From an uncultured Bacteroidota bacterium (GTDB taxonomy: Bacteria > Bacteroidota > Bacteroidia > Flavobacteriales > Flavobacteriaceae): DNA of 64,000 nt. Shown here one piece after another: positions 54,499-63,577 of this stretch; positions within the stretch are counted from its first letter, which is position 1, and every line of letters begins with the position of its first letter. The position numbers and the translations under genes were made by a program. The notes below the pieces were generated by a model. It was not told the DNA's origin, did no database searches, and saw nothing but the letters and a program-made list of their open reading frames with translations. The DNA is taken from assembly GCA_913041125.1 (NCBI GenBank), contig CAJWHM010000004.1, forward strand, positions 27,813 to 91,812, read 5' to 3'.

Positions 54499-55398
54499 TT
54501 AAACATCACAAATTTCTACTGCTTTAGTTAGAGAGTTTATTCCAAAATTTGTTTTATCTCTAGGAATAAATTCTTGGGCAACATAACCTTGAAATCCAGT
54601 CTCTTTTATAGCTTTCATAATTGGTGGATAAAATAATTCTTGTTTTTCATCTAATTCATTTCGACCTGGAACACCCGCGGTATGATAATGTCCATAATAC
54701 TTATGATTCTCTCTTATAGTATGAATAATGTCACCTTCCATTATTTGCATGTGATATATATCATATAAAAGCTTAAAATTATTAGACCCTAACCGTTTGC
54801 ATAACTCAACCCCCCAAATTGAATTATCACACATATAATCGGAATGATCAACTTTTGAATTTAAAAGTTCCATATGTAATATTACGCCATGGTCCTCTGC
54901 AATAGGAATAATTTTTTTAAGACCCCTAATGCAATTTTCCATTCCTTCTTTATCGCTTATATTCCTCCTATTTCCACTAAAACAAATCAGATTGGTCCAA
55001 CCTGCGTCTGCAACTTGTTTTATATGTCGAGTAAAATGCATAATTAAATCTTTATGAAATCTTTTATCACACCAGCCATTTGTTAAACTCCTTGCAGATT
55101 TACCCTCGAGATCTCCGTAACACATAGTAGAAATAAGATCATACTTTTTTAAAATATCCCAACCCTCAGCTCCAATAAGATCTATACCTACCAAACCTAT
55201 TTTTTTAGCCTCTTTAGCTAAATCTTCTAATTGCATATTACCATAGCACCAATGGCACACAGATTGTTTAATGTTTCCTTTTAGTTTGAATGTTTTATTT
55301 TTAATCAACGGAGTGAATTTAGGAATAGTTATAGCTGAGGAGCCCAGTGCAAGAGTTTTAATTGCATCTCTTCTTTTTATATTTTTTTGACTTTTCAT
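54499..55398 (-). CDS. Sugar phosphate isomerase/epimerase-like TIM barrel (hydroxypyruvate isomerase type), Tat-exported
   Basis: 299 residues. The N-terminus MKSQKNIKRRDAIKTLALG carries a Tat motif (KRRDAIK). Mature part: CHWCYGNMQLEDLAKEAKKIGLVGIDLIG, HMELLNSKVDHSDYMCDN, LLYDIYHMQIMEGDI and YYGHYHTAGVPGRNE with metal-binding Glu/Asp/His, as in xylose-isomerase-like and hydroxypyruvate isomerase (Hyi) proteins. The substrate is unknown; periplasmic sugar or keto-acid isomerisation is likely. It is third in a minus-strand operon after galE. Confidence 0.87.
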   Translation of the reverse strand: MKSQKNIKRRDAIKTLALGSSAITIPKFTPLIKNKTFKLKGNIKQSVCHWCYGNMQLEDLAKEAKKIGLVGIDLIGAEGWDILKKYDLISTMCYGDLEGKSARSLTNGWCDKRFHKDLIMHFTRHIKQVADAGWTNLICFSGNRRNISDKEGMENCIRGLKKIIPIAEDHGVILHMELLNSKVDHSDYMCDNSIWGVELCKRLGSNNFKLLYDIYHMQIMEGDIIHTIRENHKYYGHYHTAGVPGRNELDEKQELFYPPIMKAIKETGFQGYVAQEFIPRDKTNFGINSLTKAVEICDV

Positions 55399-55438
55399 GA
55401 TATGGTTTTAAACTCATTAGTGTAATATTAAAAACAAA

Positions 55439-56443
55439 TTACTGATTTTTTTCCCATTCCCAAGCATTTTTTAATGCTTCTTCCAGACTATATTTGGATT
55501 TCCAGCCAATTTTTTTTTCAATCTTTTTAATGTCAGCAAAAGCAGCTTCGGTATCTCCAGTTCTTGGTTCATTATATTCAAAAGGAACTTCCTCACCTGT
55601 CACTTTTTCAAAAGTTTTAATAAGTTCTAAAACGCTTACCCCAGATCCAGTTCCAACGTTAAAAGTCTCATAGATTGATTTTTCATTTGAAATTAAAAAG
55701 TCTAAACTATCAATATGAGCTTGAGCTAAATCCATGACATGAATATAATCTCGAATGCAGGTCCCGTCTGGTGTATTATAATTTGATCCAAAGACTTTCA
55801 ATACAGAATGTTTCCCCATCACAGTTTGTGTTAAAAAAGGAACTAAATTTTGCGGTACTCCTCTAGGATTTTCTCCAATTTTTGAAGTTGGGTGTGCTCC
55901 AATAGGATTAAAATAACGAAGTGAAATGGCACTAAAATTTGGATAAGCTTTACATGTATGCTTTATAATTTGCTCTCCTACTTGTTTTGTATATCCATAA
56001 GGCGAAGTTGGAGGTTGATAAGGTGTACTTTCCTTAATTGGTAATTTTTTTGCTTGACCATAGACTGTACATGAAGAGCTAAAAATCAATGGAATTCTTT
56101 TAGTAGAGATTAATTCAAGAAGATTCAGGAGACCAACTACATTATTTTGATAATAGTCTAATGGTATTTTATGACTTTCTTCTACAGCTTTGTATGCAGC
56201 AAAATGAATTACGCCCTTAATATCAACATGTTCATCTAATAAAATTCTTAATGAGCTTTTATCTCTAATGTCAATGTTTTCAAAAATAGGAGATTTACCT
56301 GTTATTTTATTTATGCCATCTAGAACACTTTCACTAGAATTTTCAAGATTATCTAAGCACAATACTTCAAAATCCTTATCAAGGAGAAGAGTTGTAACAT
56401 GTGAACCAATATAGCCTAAGCCTCCAGTTACAAGTATTTTCAA
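55439..56443 (-). CDS. galE: UDP-glucose 4-epimerase
   Basis: 334-residue NAD-dependent SDR. Seen: KILVTGGLGYIGSHVTTLLL, GVIHFAAYKAVEES, SSSCTVYGQ with catalytic Ser, PYGYTKQVGEQ (YxxxK), LRYFNPIGAHPTSKIGE and RDYIHVMDLAQAH. Cytoplasmic, no signal peptide. Interconverts UDP-glucose and UDP-galactose. Sits between two Tat-signal sugar-enzyme genes, starting 10 bases after one of them, so the operon couples periplasmic sugar conversion to cytoplasmic nucleotide sugars. Confidence 0.96.
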   Translation of the reverse strand: MKILVTGGLGYIGSHVTTLLLDKDFEVLCLDNLENSSESVLDGINKITGKSPIFENIDIRDKSSLRILLDEHVDIKGVIHFAAYKAVEESHKIPLDYYQNNVVGLLNLLELISTKRIPLIFSSSCTVYGQAKKLPIKESTPYQPPTSPYGYTKQVGEQIIKHTCKAYPNFSAISLRYFNPIGAHPTSKIGENPRGVPQNLVPFLTQTVMGKHSVLKVFGSNYNTPDGTCIRDYIHVMDLAQAHIDSLDFLISNEKSIYETFNVGTGSGVSVLELIKTFEKVTGEEVPFEYNEPRTGDTEAAFADIKKIEKKIGWKSKYSLEEALKNAWEWEKNQ

Positions 56444-56453
56444 AAATTGTAAT

Positions 56454-57914
56454 TTAGGTTAATTCCCATCCTTTACGATAATTTCGTGAAACAAATTGGT
56501 TGGCTTCATCGAAATTTGTGATTTTCATAGCTTTACCATCCCATAATAATTTTTTTCTACCAATATAATTAGGAACATCGTATCCATACTCTTTTCTTAA
56601 AGACTTCCCTTCAACCATATAACTTCTTATAGCTATATTACCCATTAGTACCGTTTCGGTTAGTGGTCCTGAAAAATCAAAAGATGAGGTTAAATTATTG
56701 TGCTCTTTGCTATTAAATCCAGCTTTACATGCGTCCACCCATTTTCTGTGGTGACCAAAACTAGGCTCATTTATTTTTATTTTTTCTCCTTCAATTAATT
56801 CGCCACCTTTCAGATAAAGTCTTGGATTATAACCATAATCTCCACATGTAATTACACCTTTTTCTCCAATTATCATTACTCCTCCTTCTTCAATAGTTAC
56901 ATCAGGCGGAAGTAATTCAGGGTGGAATGGTTTGATTCCTCCATCCATCCATGTGAATTTTATATTACTGCTGTTTTTCGAAGTGGCATCAAAATTGAAT
57001 GCTATTGCGGCAGACGGAGGACAACCGTCAGGTGAATAGTCAGCCGACCACATTTTTGTATGAATTTTTCCAATACTACATTCAACAGAAGTTGGGTATT
57101 TTAAGTTCAAAGCTTTAAAGGGTACATCCATTAAATGACAACCCATATCTCCAAGAGCTCCAGTTCCATAATCCCACCATCCTCTCCAATTAAAAGGATG
57201 CATATTTGGGATATATTCAGTATTTTTTGCAGGTCCTAACCACAGGTCCCAATCTAATTCTTTTGGTTTTAATGATGCATTAGCTTTAGGTTTATTAATT
57301 CCTGATGGCCATACAGGTCGATTAGTCCAAACATTAACTTCTGAGATTGTACCGATAACTTTATTATCAATCCATTTTTGTATTTGTAATTGATCAGGAT
57401 TAGATGCTCCCTGATTTCCCATTTGAGTGACTATTTTTTTAGATCTAGCCATTTCGGTCAAATATCTAGCCTCATAAACATTATGTGTTAATGGCTTTTC
57501 AACATAAACATGGACTCCCCTGTTCATTGCATATGAAGCGGCTACAGCATGATTATGGTCTGGGATTGCTATAGTTACAGCATCTATATCTTTTTGTTTA
57601 TCGAGCATTTTTTTAAAGCTCTTATAAAGTTTTGCCTTAGGGAATTTTTTTACAGTTCTTGATGCACTTCCAGAAAAGTCTACATCACAGAGTGCTACAA
57701 CTCTTTCCCTTCCACCAACGGTTGCATTGGTGATGTCTCCTGCTCCTTGTCCCCCAGCTCCAATAGCTGCAATTGCAAGTTGATCACTAGGTGCAGTGTA
57801 TCCTAAACCACCTAACACATTTCTCGGTACTATAAATAGTGAGCTTGCCACAACGCTTTTTTTGATAAAGGATCTTCTTTTTAATCCTTTTGACTTTGTT
57901 TTTTTATTTTCCAT
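56454..57914 (-). CDS. Gfo/Idh/MocA-family oxidoreductase, Tat-exported (second copy)
   Basis: 486 residues with a clear Tat signal: GLKRRSFIKKSVVASSLFIV. Seen: IAAIGAGGQGAGDI (Rossmann), VALCDVDFSG, DAVTIAIPDHNHAVAASYAM, VYVEKPLTHNVYEARYL (EKP catalytic motif), and the C-terminal GALGDMGCHLMDVPFKAL. EKPL, not QKPL as in the 49-kb copy. Exported NAD-dependent sugar oxidoreductase or oxidative glycosidase is the best inference; homologues are used as N-acetylgalactosaminidase-like in the GH109 family. First gene of the galE operon. Confidence 0.9.
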   Translation of the reverse strand: MENKKTKSKGLKRRSFIKKSVVASSLFIVPRNVLGGLGYTAPSDQLAIAAIGAGGQGAGDITNATVGGRERVVALCDVDFSGSASRTVKKFPKAKLYKSFKKMLDKQKDIDAVTIAIPDHNHAVAASYAMNRGVHVYVEKPLTHNVYEARYLTEMARSKKIVTQMGNQGASNPDQLQIQKWIDNKVIGTISEVNVWTNRPVWPSGINKPKANASLKPKELDWDLWLGPAKNTEYIPNMHPFNWRGWWDYGTGALGDMGCHLMDVPFKALNLKYPTSVECSIGKIHTKMWSADYSPDGCPPSAAIAFNFDATSKNSSNIKFTWMDGGIKPFHPELLPPDVTIEEGGVMIIGEKGVITCGDYGYNPRLYLKGGELIEGEKIKINEPSFGHHRKWVDACKAGFNSKEHNNLTSSFDFSGPLTETVLMGNIAIRSYMVEGKSLRKEYGYDVPNYIGRKKLLWDGKAMKITNFDEANQFVSRNYRKGWELT

Positions 57915-57973
57915 TTGTCAATTTTTGAATTCTAATTAACTAAAATACAAATAATTCAACCTAACAAAAATTA

Positions 57974-58510
57974 TTAAGGCGCTAAAAATTTTCCCTTCCA
58001 ATCGTCTTTTACGCTATAAACCGAACGAATATGATTAGGTCTTTTGAGCTTTAGGTATTCTATTTCTTTTGCTTCAAATACAATTTTAACAAAATTATTT
58101 TTTTTTATGTTGTGCTGAACCTCATCTGGACTTTTTATTTCTGATCCTGGAATTAAAACACTAGAATAATCTTTTTTACTTGATTCAGGTAATAGATTAT
58201 AAATATCAAGTTCAGTTAAAAATTTTTTTAAATCAAGATCAATAATTAATTGAATTAGTCTAGACGAATCATAAAATAAGAATTGGGCCTCTGGGAATAA
58301 TTTAAGCTCCTCTATTTTACTAGACCTAATGTCAGAATAAATTGCAAATTCAAAGTTTTCTGGATTAAACTCTCTAAGCACAACAGTCCTTAATTTAGGA
58401 CCTCCATCTTTTTTTATAGTTGCTAATGTTAAATAACGAAAAGGATGTTTTTTATGAATAAGAGCAGCGCTTAGTTGCTTTTTACAATCTTCAAGAATTA
58501 AATTTAACAT
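57974..58510 (-). CDS. Pyridoxamine 5'-phosphate oxidase-like FMN-binding protein
   Basis: 178 residues of the PNPOx split-barrel fold. Seen: PFRYLTLATIKKDGGPKLRTVVLREF, IYSDIRSSKIEELKLFPEAQFLFYD and a C-terminal SVYSVKDDWKGKFLAP. It fits the general flavin-binding oxidoreductase group rather than a canonical PdxH, which is longer (about 215 residues) and carries extra PLP-binding residues. Function unproven. Abuts the next upstream gene (58511) with no gap, so translational coupling is likely. Confidence 0.85.
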   Translation of the reverse strand: MLNLILEDCKKQLSAALIHKKHPFRYLTLATIKKDGGPKLRTVVLREFNPENFEFAIYSDIRSSKIEELKLFPEAQFLFYDSSRLIQLIIDLDLKKFLTELDIYNLLPESSKKDYSSVLIPGSEIKSPDEVQHNIKKNNFVKIVFEAKEIEYLKLKRPNHIRSVYSVKDDWKGKFLAP

Positions 58511-59533
58511 CTATCTTTTATTAGTTTTAATCCAATTTTGAGTTCTTAATAAAGCATTTTGTTCTATATCCTTCCAAAAGAGGTTGACATCAGCAAAGTG
58601 ATAATTTTTTATGAATGATAAAAAAAACCTTTTTCTTATCCTTGGAAGTGATGACCAAAGCATCCCATCAATTTTTTGGATATTCAGGCTTTGAGGATAA
58701 ATTTTTTTTTCATATCCCAATACCCCTAGATGTTTTTCTCTTGGTCCAAATACGCTTTTGTCCCATGTAATTGGATTTGAAACTACCCCTCCTCTATACC
58801 AGTCATCATATTTTTTTGGTAAATGATTTTTTTTATAGGTATTCCAACTTACAAAACCACCAATTTCGTTTGGTTCCTCAAGAAAAGGGATGTGCTCAAA
58901 TTCATTTTTATAAATTCTAGCTCCTATTAAATATGCAGCAATTAGTCTTTTTTGCAAGGGTTTACCATCGAAAAATTCTTTTAGAAGCCTTTTTCCATGA
59001 ATTGAACCCTGACTATGCGAAGCTATGATTATTGGTCTGGATTCATTAAAGTTTTCTAAAAAGTGAATGAAAGCCTTTTTTACATCTTGATAAGCGATTA
59101 CCCCTGCTTGCTTTCCTTGAGTTGCATATGGTTCAACAAATATCCTGTAATGAGCTTGACGATAAAAAGGCACGTAAAGGTTTGCTGCTTTTACCCATGC
59201 TGAGGCTTGATTGACTACTGCTTTTTCTATAACATCCTTTCTTGTTATCGGATTGTAAATATCTGAATTCCAATTTTCATCTTTTCTATCAACAAAAAGG
59301 GTAGGATATATATAAAATACATCCGCTTCCTTTTTGTTTGGTTTTCCAACTAACTGCGTTAATGAAGAATTCCATTTATCAGGAAGCACAGCCCAACTTA
59401 TGGTTTGATTGTAATTTGGGGCAGGCGGTAAATTTTCTAGATTGAATTCTGAAGACATGTAGGTAGCTTTACATGAGATCAAGAATAAAATTAATATAAA
59501 TGAAAATGAAATACTTTTCTTTTTCAATCTCAA
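58511..59533 (-). CDS. DUF3089 lipoprotein, putative alpha/beta hydrolase
   Basis: 340 residues with a lipoprotein signal (FILILFLISC, lipobox LISC). Seen: ADVFYIYPTLFVDRKDENWNSDIYN and IIIASHSQGSIHGKRLL (GxSxG-like nucleophile, SHSQGS), which match the DUF3089 family of predicted alpha/beta hydrolases. Substrate unknown (lipid or polyester ester is a guess). Upstream partner of the flavin protein gene. Confidence 0.86.
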   Translation of the reverse strand: MRLKKKSISFSFILILFLISCKATYMSSEFNLENLPPAPNYNQTISWAVLPDKWNSSLTQLVGKPNKKEADVFYIYPTLFVDRKDENWNSDIYNPITRKDVIEKAVVNQASAWVKAANLYVPFYRQAHYRIFVEPYATQGKQAGVIAYQDVKKAFIHFLENFNESRPIIIASHSQGSIHGKRLLKEFFDGKPLQKRLIAAYLIGARIYKNEFEHIPFLEEPNEIGGFVSWNTYKKNHLPKKYDDWYRGGVVSNPITWDKSVFGPREKHLGVLGYEKKIYPQSLNIQKIDGMLWSSLPRIRKRFFLSFIKNYHFADVNLFWKDIEQNALLRTQNWIKTNKR

Positions 59534-59577
59534 TTTTTTCCAAATATAGAGAATGTATTTTTTATAAATATTAGTCT

Positions 59578-60285
59578 TTAATTCAAAATTACAGTTCTAA
59601 TTGATGGATTAAATGGACTGTCAATTAGTTCACCTGAAGAATTTATAAGTTCTAATTTTATTTTAACTTGTCCCTTGGGAAGACCTTCAATATAGTATGG
59701 TGACCATTCATCAATTAAAAATTCTTCACCATTAATTGTCGCTCTAACCTTATTTCCATTCTTAGAAATCGTGGTGTTTACTAAATAAAAATCTAATAAT
59801 AGTTTTTTTGTGTCCTGACCTGTATAAGTCCCTTTTGGTCTACTATAAAAAAGATATTGTTTATCTAAATCTATTTTCTCTAAATCACCATATTGAGTAA
59901 ATATATATGCATTTTTATTTTTTACAGATTCATGATAAGATCTTGATAAAAAAGCAAGTATAACTCCATTATCTGGATCGAGTTTTTTTTTGAATTTATT
60001 TGTGTAGTGGGCTGAGTAAGGATTATTATTAATAATTAAGTGAATGTGCTGACCTTTTTTTGAATTAGCTAAGCTATATTGAAATTCATGCTCAGTTTGA
60101 GCACCAAGTTTATAATTTTTAACATCAAATGAAAATTCTAATTCACTTCTTGAATTTAGTTCATTTAAAACTAATGCAGCGTCTTCATATTTTGGAGAAC
60201 CCTCTACTTTTGAAATTTTAATTTTATTATTATCACACGAAAATGCAAACAGTGCGGATAAAATAATTATATAATATTTTCTCAT
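59578..60285 (-). CDS. Putative lipoprotein with GQHIHLIINN motif, unknown function
   Basis: 235 residues with lipoprotein signal MRKYYIIILSALFAFSC (Cys17). The mature part has LEFSFDVKNYKLGAQTEHE, KGQHIHLIINNNPYSAHY (two histidines and a Tyr-His pair suggesting metal binding) and a C-terminal TVNGEEF-like RATINGEEFLIDEWSPYYIEGL. I recall similar Bacteroidota proteins without solid function. Probably envelope-attached; the His cluster could bind a metal or ligand. Confidence 0.72.
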   Translation of the reverse strand: MRKYYIIILSALFAFSCDNNKIKISKVEGSPKYEDAALVLNELNSRSELEFSFDVKNYKLGAQTEHEFQYSLANSKKGQHIHLIINNNPYSAHYTNKFKKKLDPDNGVILAFLSRSYHESVKNKNAYIFTQYGDLEKIDLDKQYLFYSRPKGTYTGQDTKKLLLDFYLVNTTISKNGNKVRATINGEEFLIDEWSPYYIEGLPKGQVKIKLELINSSGELIDSPFNPSIRTVILN

Positions 60286-60343
60286 GATATTGCTTTTAGG
60301 CTAATTTATTGGGAAACTTTTAATTTAAAAAATAAATTAATCA

Positions 60344-61141
60344 TTAATAATCCCATTGTCTAGTTATGTCTAGTTTTTTCTGAACTTCTATTTCTTCCTT
60401 TGGAATAACTTTAAGGAATGAAGGATGTTGTTCAATAGCAAATTCTATTTTTTCTATTATTTTCTCAAGATTCTCGTTTTCATAATCAATTTCTAATGGA
60501 TCTTTAATTATCATAGATTGGAGAATTCCTCTCTTCTTAATCATTAATCCTTTTTTGTCGAAAGAACGCCTAAAACCATCTATCACGATGGGTATAACAA
60601 TTGGTTTGTAATGCTTGATAATATGCGCTGTTCCTTTTCTAACAGGCTTAAATGGTTTTGTAGTTCCTTGCGGAAAGGTTATAACCCAACCATCCTTCAA
60701 TGCCAACCCGATGTTTGATATATCACTCATTTTAACTTGTCTATTAATTGTTTTACCAGCTTCTCTCCAAGTTCGTTCTATTGATACAGAACCTGCATAA
60801 GCAAGAATTCGAGGTAATAATCCTGATTTCATTGTTTCTTTAGCAGCAACATAATAAATATTCAATTTTGGGTTCCATAAATAACCCACATTTTTAATAC
60901 TATCGATTCTACCACTAAGACTAGCATTAAATACATGTAACATTGCTACAACATCTGCAAAGTAGGTCTGGTGGTTGGAAATAAACAAAACATTTTTGTC
61001 TGGAAGATTTTTTATAATATCAGAACCCTCAATTTTAAGCTCATTGAACCCTCGGTATCTTCTGTGGGTCATAAAGCCCATATATCGTATCAACCACTTT
61101 TTTAATAATAAATAATGACCGAATGGATTTTTTTTTAGCAT
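60344..61141 (-). CDS. 1-acyl-sn-glycerol-3-phosphate acyltransferase-like (PlsC)
   Basis: 265-residue membrane-associated acyltransferase. Seen: FISNHQTYFADVVAM (the NHxxxxD catalytic block), GRIDSIKNVG..., SIERTWREAGKTIN and VITFPQGTTKPFKPVRKGTA (substrate block III, usually FPEGTRS), then IPIVIDGFRRS. Transfers a second fatty acyl chain in phosphatidic acid synthesis, or a similar lipid step. The Gln in place of Glu in block III is a mild divergence. Upstream of the NUDIX gene in the opposite order, same strand. Confidence 0.88.
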   Translation of the reverse strand: MLKKNPFGHYLLLKKWLIRYMGFMTHRRYRGFNELKIEGSDIIKNLPDKNVLFISNHQTYFADVVAMLHVFNASLSGRIDSIKNVGYLWNPKLNIYYVAAKETMKSGLLPRILAYAGSVSIERTWREAGKTINRQVKMSDISNIGLALKDGWVITFPQGTTKPFKPVRKGTAHIIKHYKPIVIPIVIDGFRRSFDKKGLMIKKRGILQSMIIKDPLEIDYENENLEKIIEKIEFAIEQHPSFLKVIPKEEIEVQKKLDITRQWDY

Positions 61142-61168
61142 TAGTTCGGCGAAAAATCAAATATAAAA

Positions 61169-61810
61169 TTAATTTAATTCAAGAGAAGCTAATAAAGATT
61201 TAAATTCTGACAATATCATAGCAGTTGCCCCCCAAATAATGTGTCCCTTGTATGTGTAACATGGGATTAAAGAATCATTTTGATATTCATTTATTAAGAT
61301 TTTCTTTTCTATTTTTAATTTCTTCAGCTCTTCTATTGATATTTCTATATGTAAAGCTACCTCTCTAGAATCAGGATTAAATTTTGGATAAAAATTCTCA
61401 TAGGCTAAATAAGGAGTTACAATAAAATTACTAGGAGGAATATATAAGGGTGTTAAGGCAAATAAATCTTTCTTTAAGTCAATATTAATTCCTAATTCCT
61501 CACCGCATTCTCTAAGAGCAGTTTCTTTAAAAGAGCTGTCATTTTTATCAAATTTTCCTCCTGGAAGACTAATCTGTCCAGAGTGAACACCATTATAATT
61601 TGATCTTTTTATCAAAGAAAAGTATGTTTTTTCTTTCTTTGGATAACAATAAATCAAAACTGCAGCTTTTTTTGCTCTTTTTAAATTGATTACATTTTTT
61701 GATATGTTTTTAAACCGATTAGCTGGAGCCGCTTTAAGCTGTGCCTTTTTTCCTGGTAAAGGAAAATAACTTAATTTTGAGAAAAGCTCTACAAACAACT
61801 TATAATCCAT
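61169..61810 (-). CDS. NUDIX hydrolase, CoA pyrophosphatase-like
   Basis: 213 residues. The full Nudix box runs from 84 to 108 (GGKFDKN...ETALRECGEELGI) with the catalytic REXXEE pattern (here RECGEELG). The N-terminus PLPGKKAQLKAAPANR and the box position fit the CoA/NADH pyrophosphatase subfamily (NUDT7-like). Its start codon CAT/ATG shares two bases with the divergent cyclophilin gene start. Confidence 0.9.
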   Translation of the reverse strand: MDYKLFVELFSKLSYFPLPGKKAQLKAAPANRFKNISKNVINLKRAKKAAVLIYCYPKKEKTYFSLIKRSNYNGVHSGQISLPGGKFDKNDSSFKETALRECGEELGINIDLKKDLFALTPLYIPPSNFIVTPYLAYENFYPKFNPDSREVALHIEISIEELKKLKIEKKILINEYQNDSLIPCYTYKGHIIWGATAMILSEFKSLLASLELN

Positions 61811-62552
61811 GCTATTTAAACTGAATATTTATATAATTTCTCTATCTTTTTTTTTAATAGGATGCCGTTTAGTTAACGAAAAGAAAAGTTCTTCAAATAA
61901 AGAAAATAATACAGTAAGAGTCCAAAAAAAAACAATTAATACTAAAAGCACTCAAGAAGATAATAAAAAAAAGAAAGCTAAAATTGATTCTTCAGTTACA
62001 GAAATATTGCTGAATGATAAAAATGCTATACCATTTTTTTTCAATTATGAAAAAAATAATCCAGAAGATAAAGTTCGAATATCTACTAGATTTGGCAATA
62101 TTGATATTAAACTATTTAAAAATACACCGTATCATAGAGCAAATTTTATTTATTTAACTAAGAAAGGATATTTTAAGAATACAACTTTTCATAGAGTTGT
62201 ACCAGATTTCATAATTCAAGGAGGAAATTCTGATCGTTATGAAACTGCAAAAAAGAGAGGGGAAATAGGAAAATATCTTCTACCTCCAGATACAAGAAAA
62301 GGTTATAAACATCACAGGGGTGTGGTATCTATGCCAAGTAGTGAAATTGAAAATCCATATAAATTAGCTTCACCTTATGAATTTTTCATTGTGCAACAAA
62401 ATCCAGGTGCTTATCATCTTGACGGTAATTACACAATTTTTGGAAAAGTGATCTCTGGAATGGATGTAGTAGATAAAATCAACAAACAGAGAACAGACAA
62501 TAGAGAAACTCCATTAACTAATGTTTTCATGGATGTAGAAATCATAGAATAA
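61809..62552 (+). CDS. Cyclophilin-type peptidyl-prolyl isomerase, predicted lipoprotein
   Basis: 247 residues: signal MLFKLNIYIISLSFFLIGC (lipobox LIGC, Cys19), a charged linker of about 45 residues (EKKSSSNKENNT, KKTINTKSTQEDNKKKK), then a cyclophilin domain with FHRVVPDFIIQGGN (catalytic Arg), SPYEFFIVQQNPGAYHLDGNYTIFGKVISGMDVVDKI. It probably folds proteins in the periplasm or at the outer membrane. The ATG overlaps the divergent NUDIX start by two bases. Confidence 0.93.
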   Translation: MLFKLNIYIISLSFFLIGCRLVNEKKSSSNKENNTVRVQKKTINTKSTQEDNKKKKAKIDSSVTEILLNDKNAIPFFFNYEKNNPEDKVRISTRFGNIDIKLFKNTPYHRANFIYLTKKGYFKNTTFHRVVPDFIIQGGNSDRYETAKKRGEIGKYLLPPDTRKGYKHHRGVVSMPSSEIENPYKLASPYEFFIVQQNPGAYHLDGNYTIFGKVISGMDVVDKINKQRTDNRETPLTNVFMDVEIIE

Positions 62553-62650
62553 ATTTTCCTTATATAGAAAAAAATATTGCAAAGTTTGAATACAATTATA
62601 TGTTGTGATTATAAGAATTTTTTATTATTTTTATAATTATAATAGATTTT

Positions 62651-63577
62651 ATGACTTTAACACAGTTAGAATATACATTAGCAGTTGCAGAAGAAGGAAA
62701 TTTCACAGTTGCTGCCGAAAAATGTTTTGTAACACAACCAACACTAAGTATGCAAGTGCAAAAATTAGAAGATGAACTTGGTGTAAAATTATTTAATAGA
62801 AACACAAAGCCTATCGCCCTCACACCAATCGGTTCAAAGATAATATCTCAGGCAAAAACTATAGTTGAAGAGGCTAAACGAATGGACGATGTTGTTTCAA
62901 TGGAAAAAGGTGAAATAAAGGGGGATTTCAAATTAGGGATTATTCCCACAGTTATGCCAACTTTGTTGCCATTATTTTTGAATTCTTTTATTAAAAAATA
63001 CCCTAAAGTAAATTTAAAAATTGAAGACTTAAATACATCATCTATTGAAGAGGGTCTAGAGAATGGGAAAATCGATGCTGGAATAGCAGCCACACCTCTT
63101 GAAAACATAAAACTTATAGAAAAGCCTTTATATTACGAACCTTTTGTTGGATATATTCCTGAAATTCATCCTTTATCAAAATTAGAGACAATTACTCCGA
63201 TTGACATAGAAAACAATGATATTCTAGTTTTAGAAGATGGACACTGTTTCAGAGATCATATCTTAAAACTTTGTAAAACAACAACAATATCACAATCATT
63301 TGATTTAAAAAGTGGAAGTTTTGAAACTCTTATTAACCTTGTTAACGAAGGACCTTGGATGACAATATTACCCTACTTGCAGACACTAAACTTATCTGAA
63401 AAAAATATCAAAAACTTAAGGTATTTTGAAGATCCTGAACCAGCAAGAGAAATAAGTATTGTTTACAATAAAAGTCAATTGAAATTACCTATAATTGAAG
63501 CACTATCTAATTTAATAGAAGGTGTTGTAAGAGGAGCAATTAAATTTGAAAATATTCAACTTATAACACCTAAATAG
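62651..63577 (+). CDS. oxyR: Hydrogen-peroxide-sensing LysR regulator OxyR
   Basis: 308 residues. N-terminal winged helix (TLTQLEYTLAVAEEGNFTVAAEKCF, TQPTLSMQVQKLEDELGVKLFNR), and an effector domain with VLEDGHCFRDHILKLCK: C199 and C208 fall at the same positions as the redox pair of E. coli OxyR. Therefore it should switch by a disulfide on H2O2 and control catalase/peroxiredoxin genes, none of which are adjacent. Its 3' end overlaps the convergent small gene by 22 bases. Confidence 0.95.
   Translation: MTLTQLEYTLAVAEEGNFTVAAEKCFVTQPTLSMQVQKLEDELGVKLFNRNTKPIALTPIGSKIISQAKTIVEEAKRMDDVVSMEKGEIKGDFKLGIIPTVMPTLLPLFLNSFIKKYPKVNLKIEDLNTSSIEEGLENGKIDAGIAATPLENIKLIEKPLYYEPFVGYIPEIHPLSKLETITPIDIENNDILVLEDGHCFRDHILKLCKTTTISQSFDLKSGSFETLINLVNEGPWMTILPYLQTLNLSEKNIKNLRYFEDPEPAREISIVYNKSQLKLPIIEALSNLIEGVVRGAIKFENIQLITPK

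Noticed and set aside
62596-62823. Minus-strand open frame overlapping the oxyR start
   Set aside because: It overlaps the helix-turn-helix of oxyR and has no convincing protein features.
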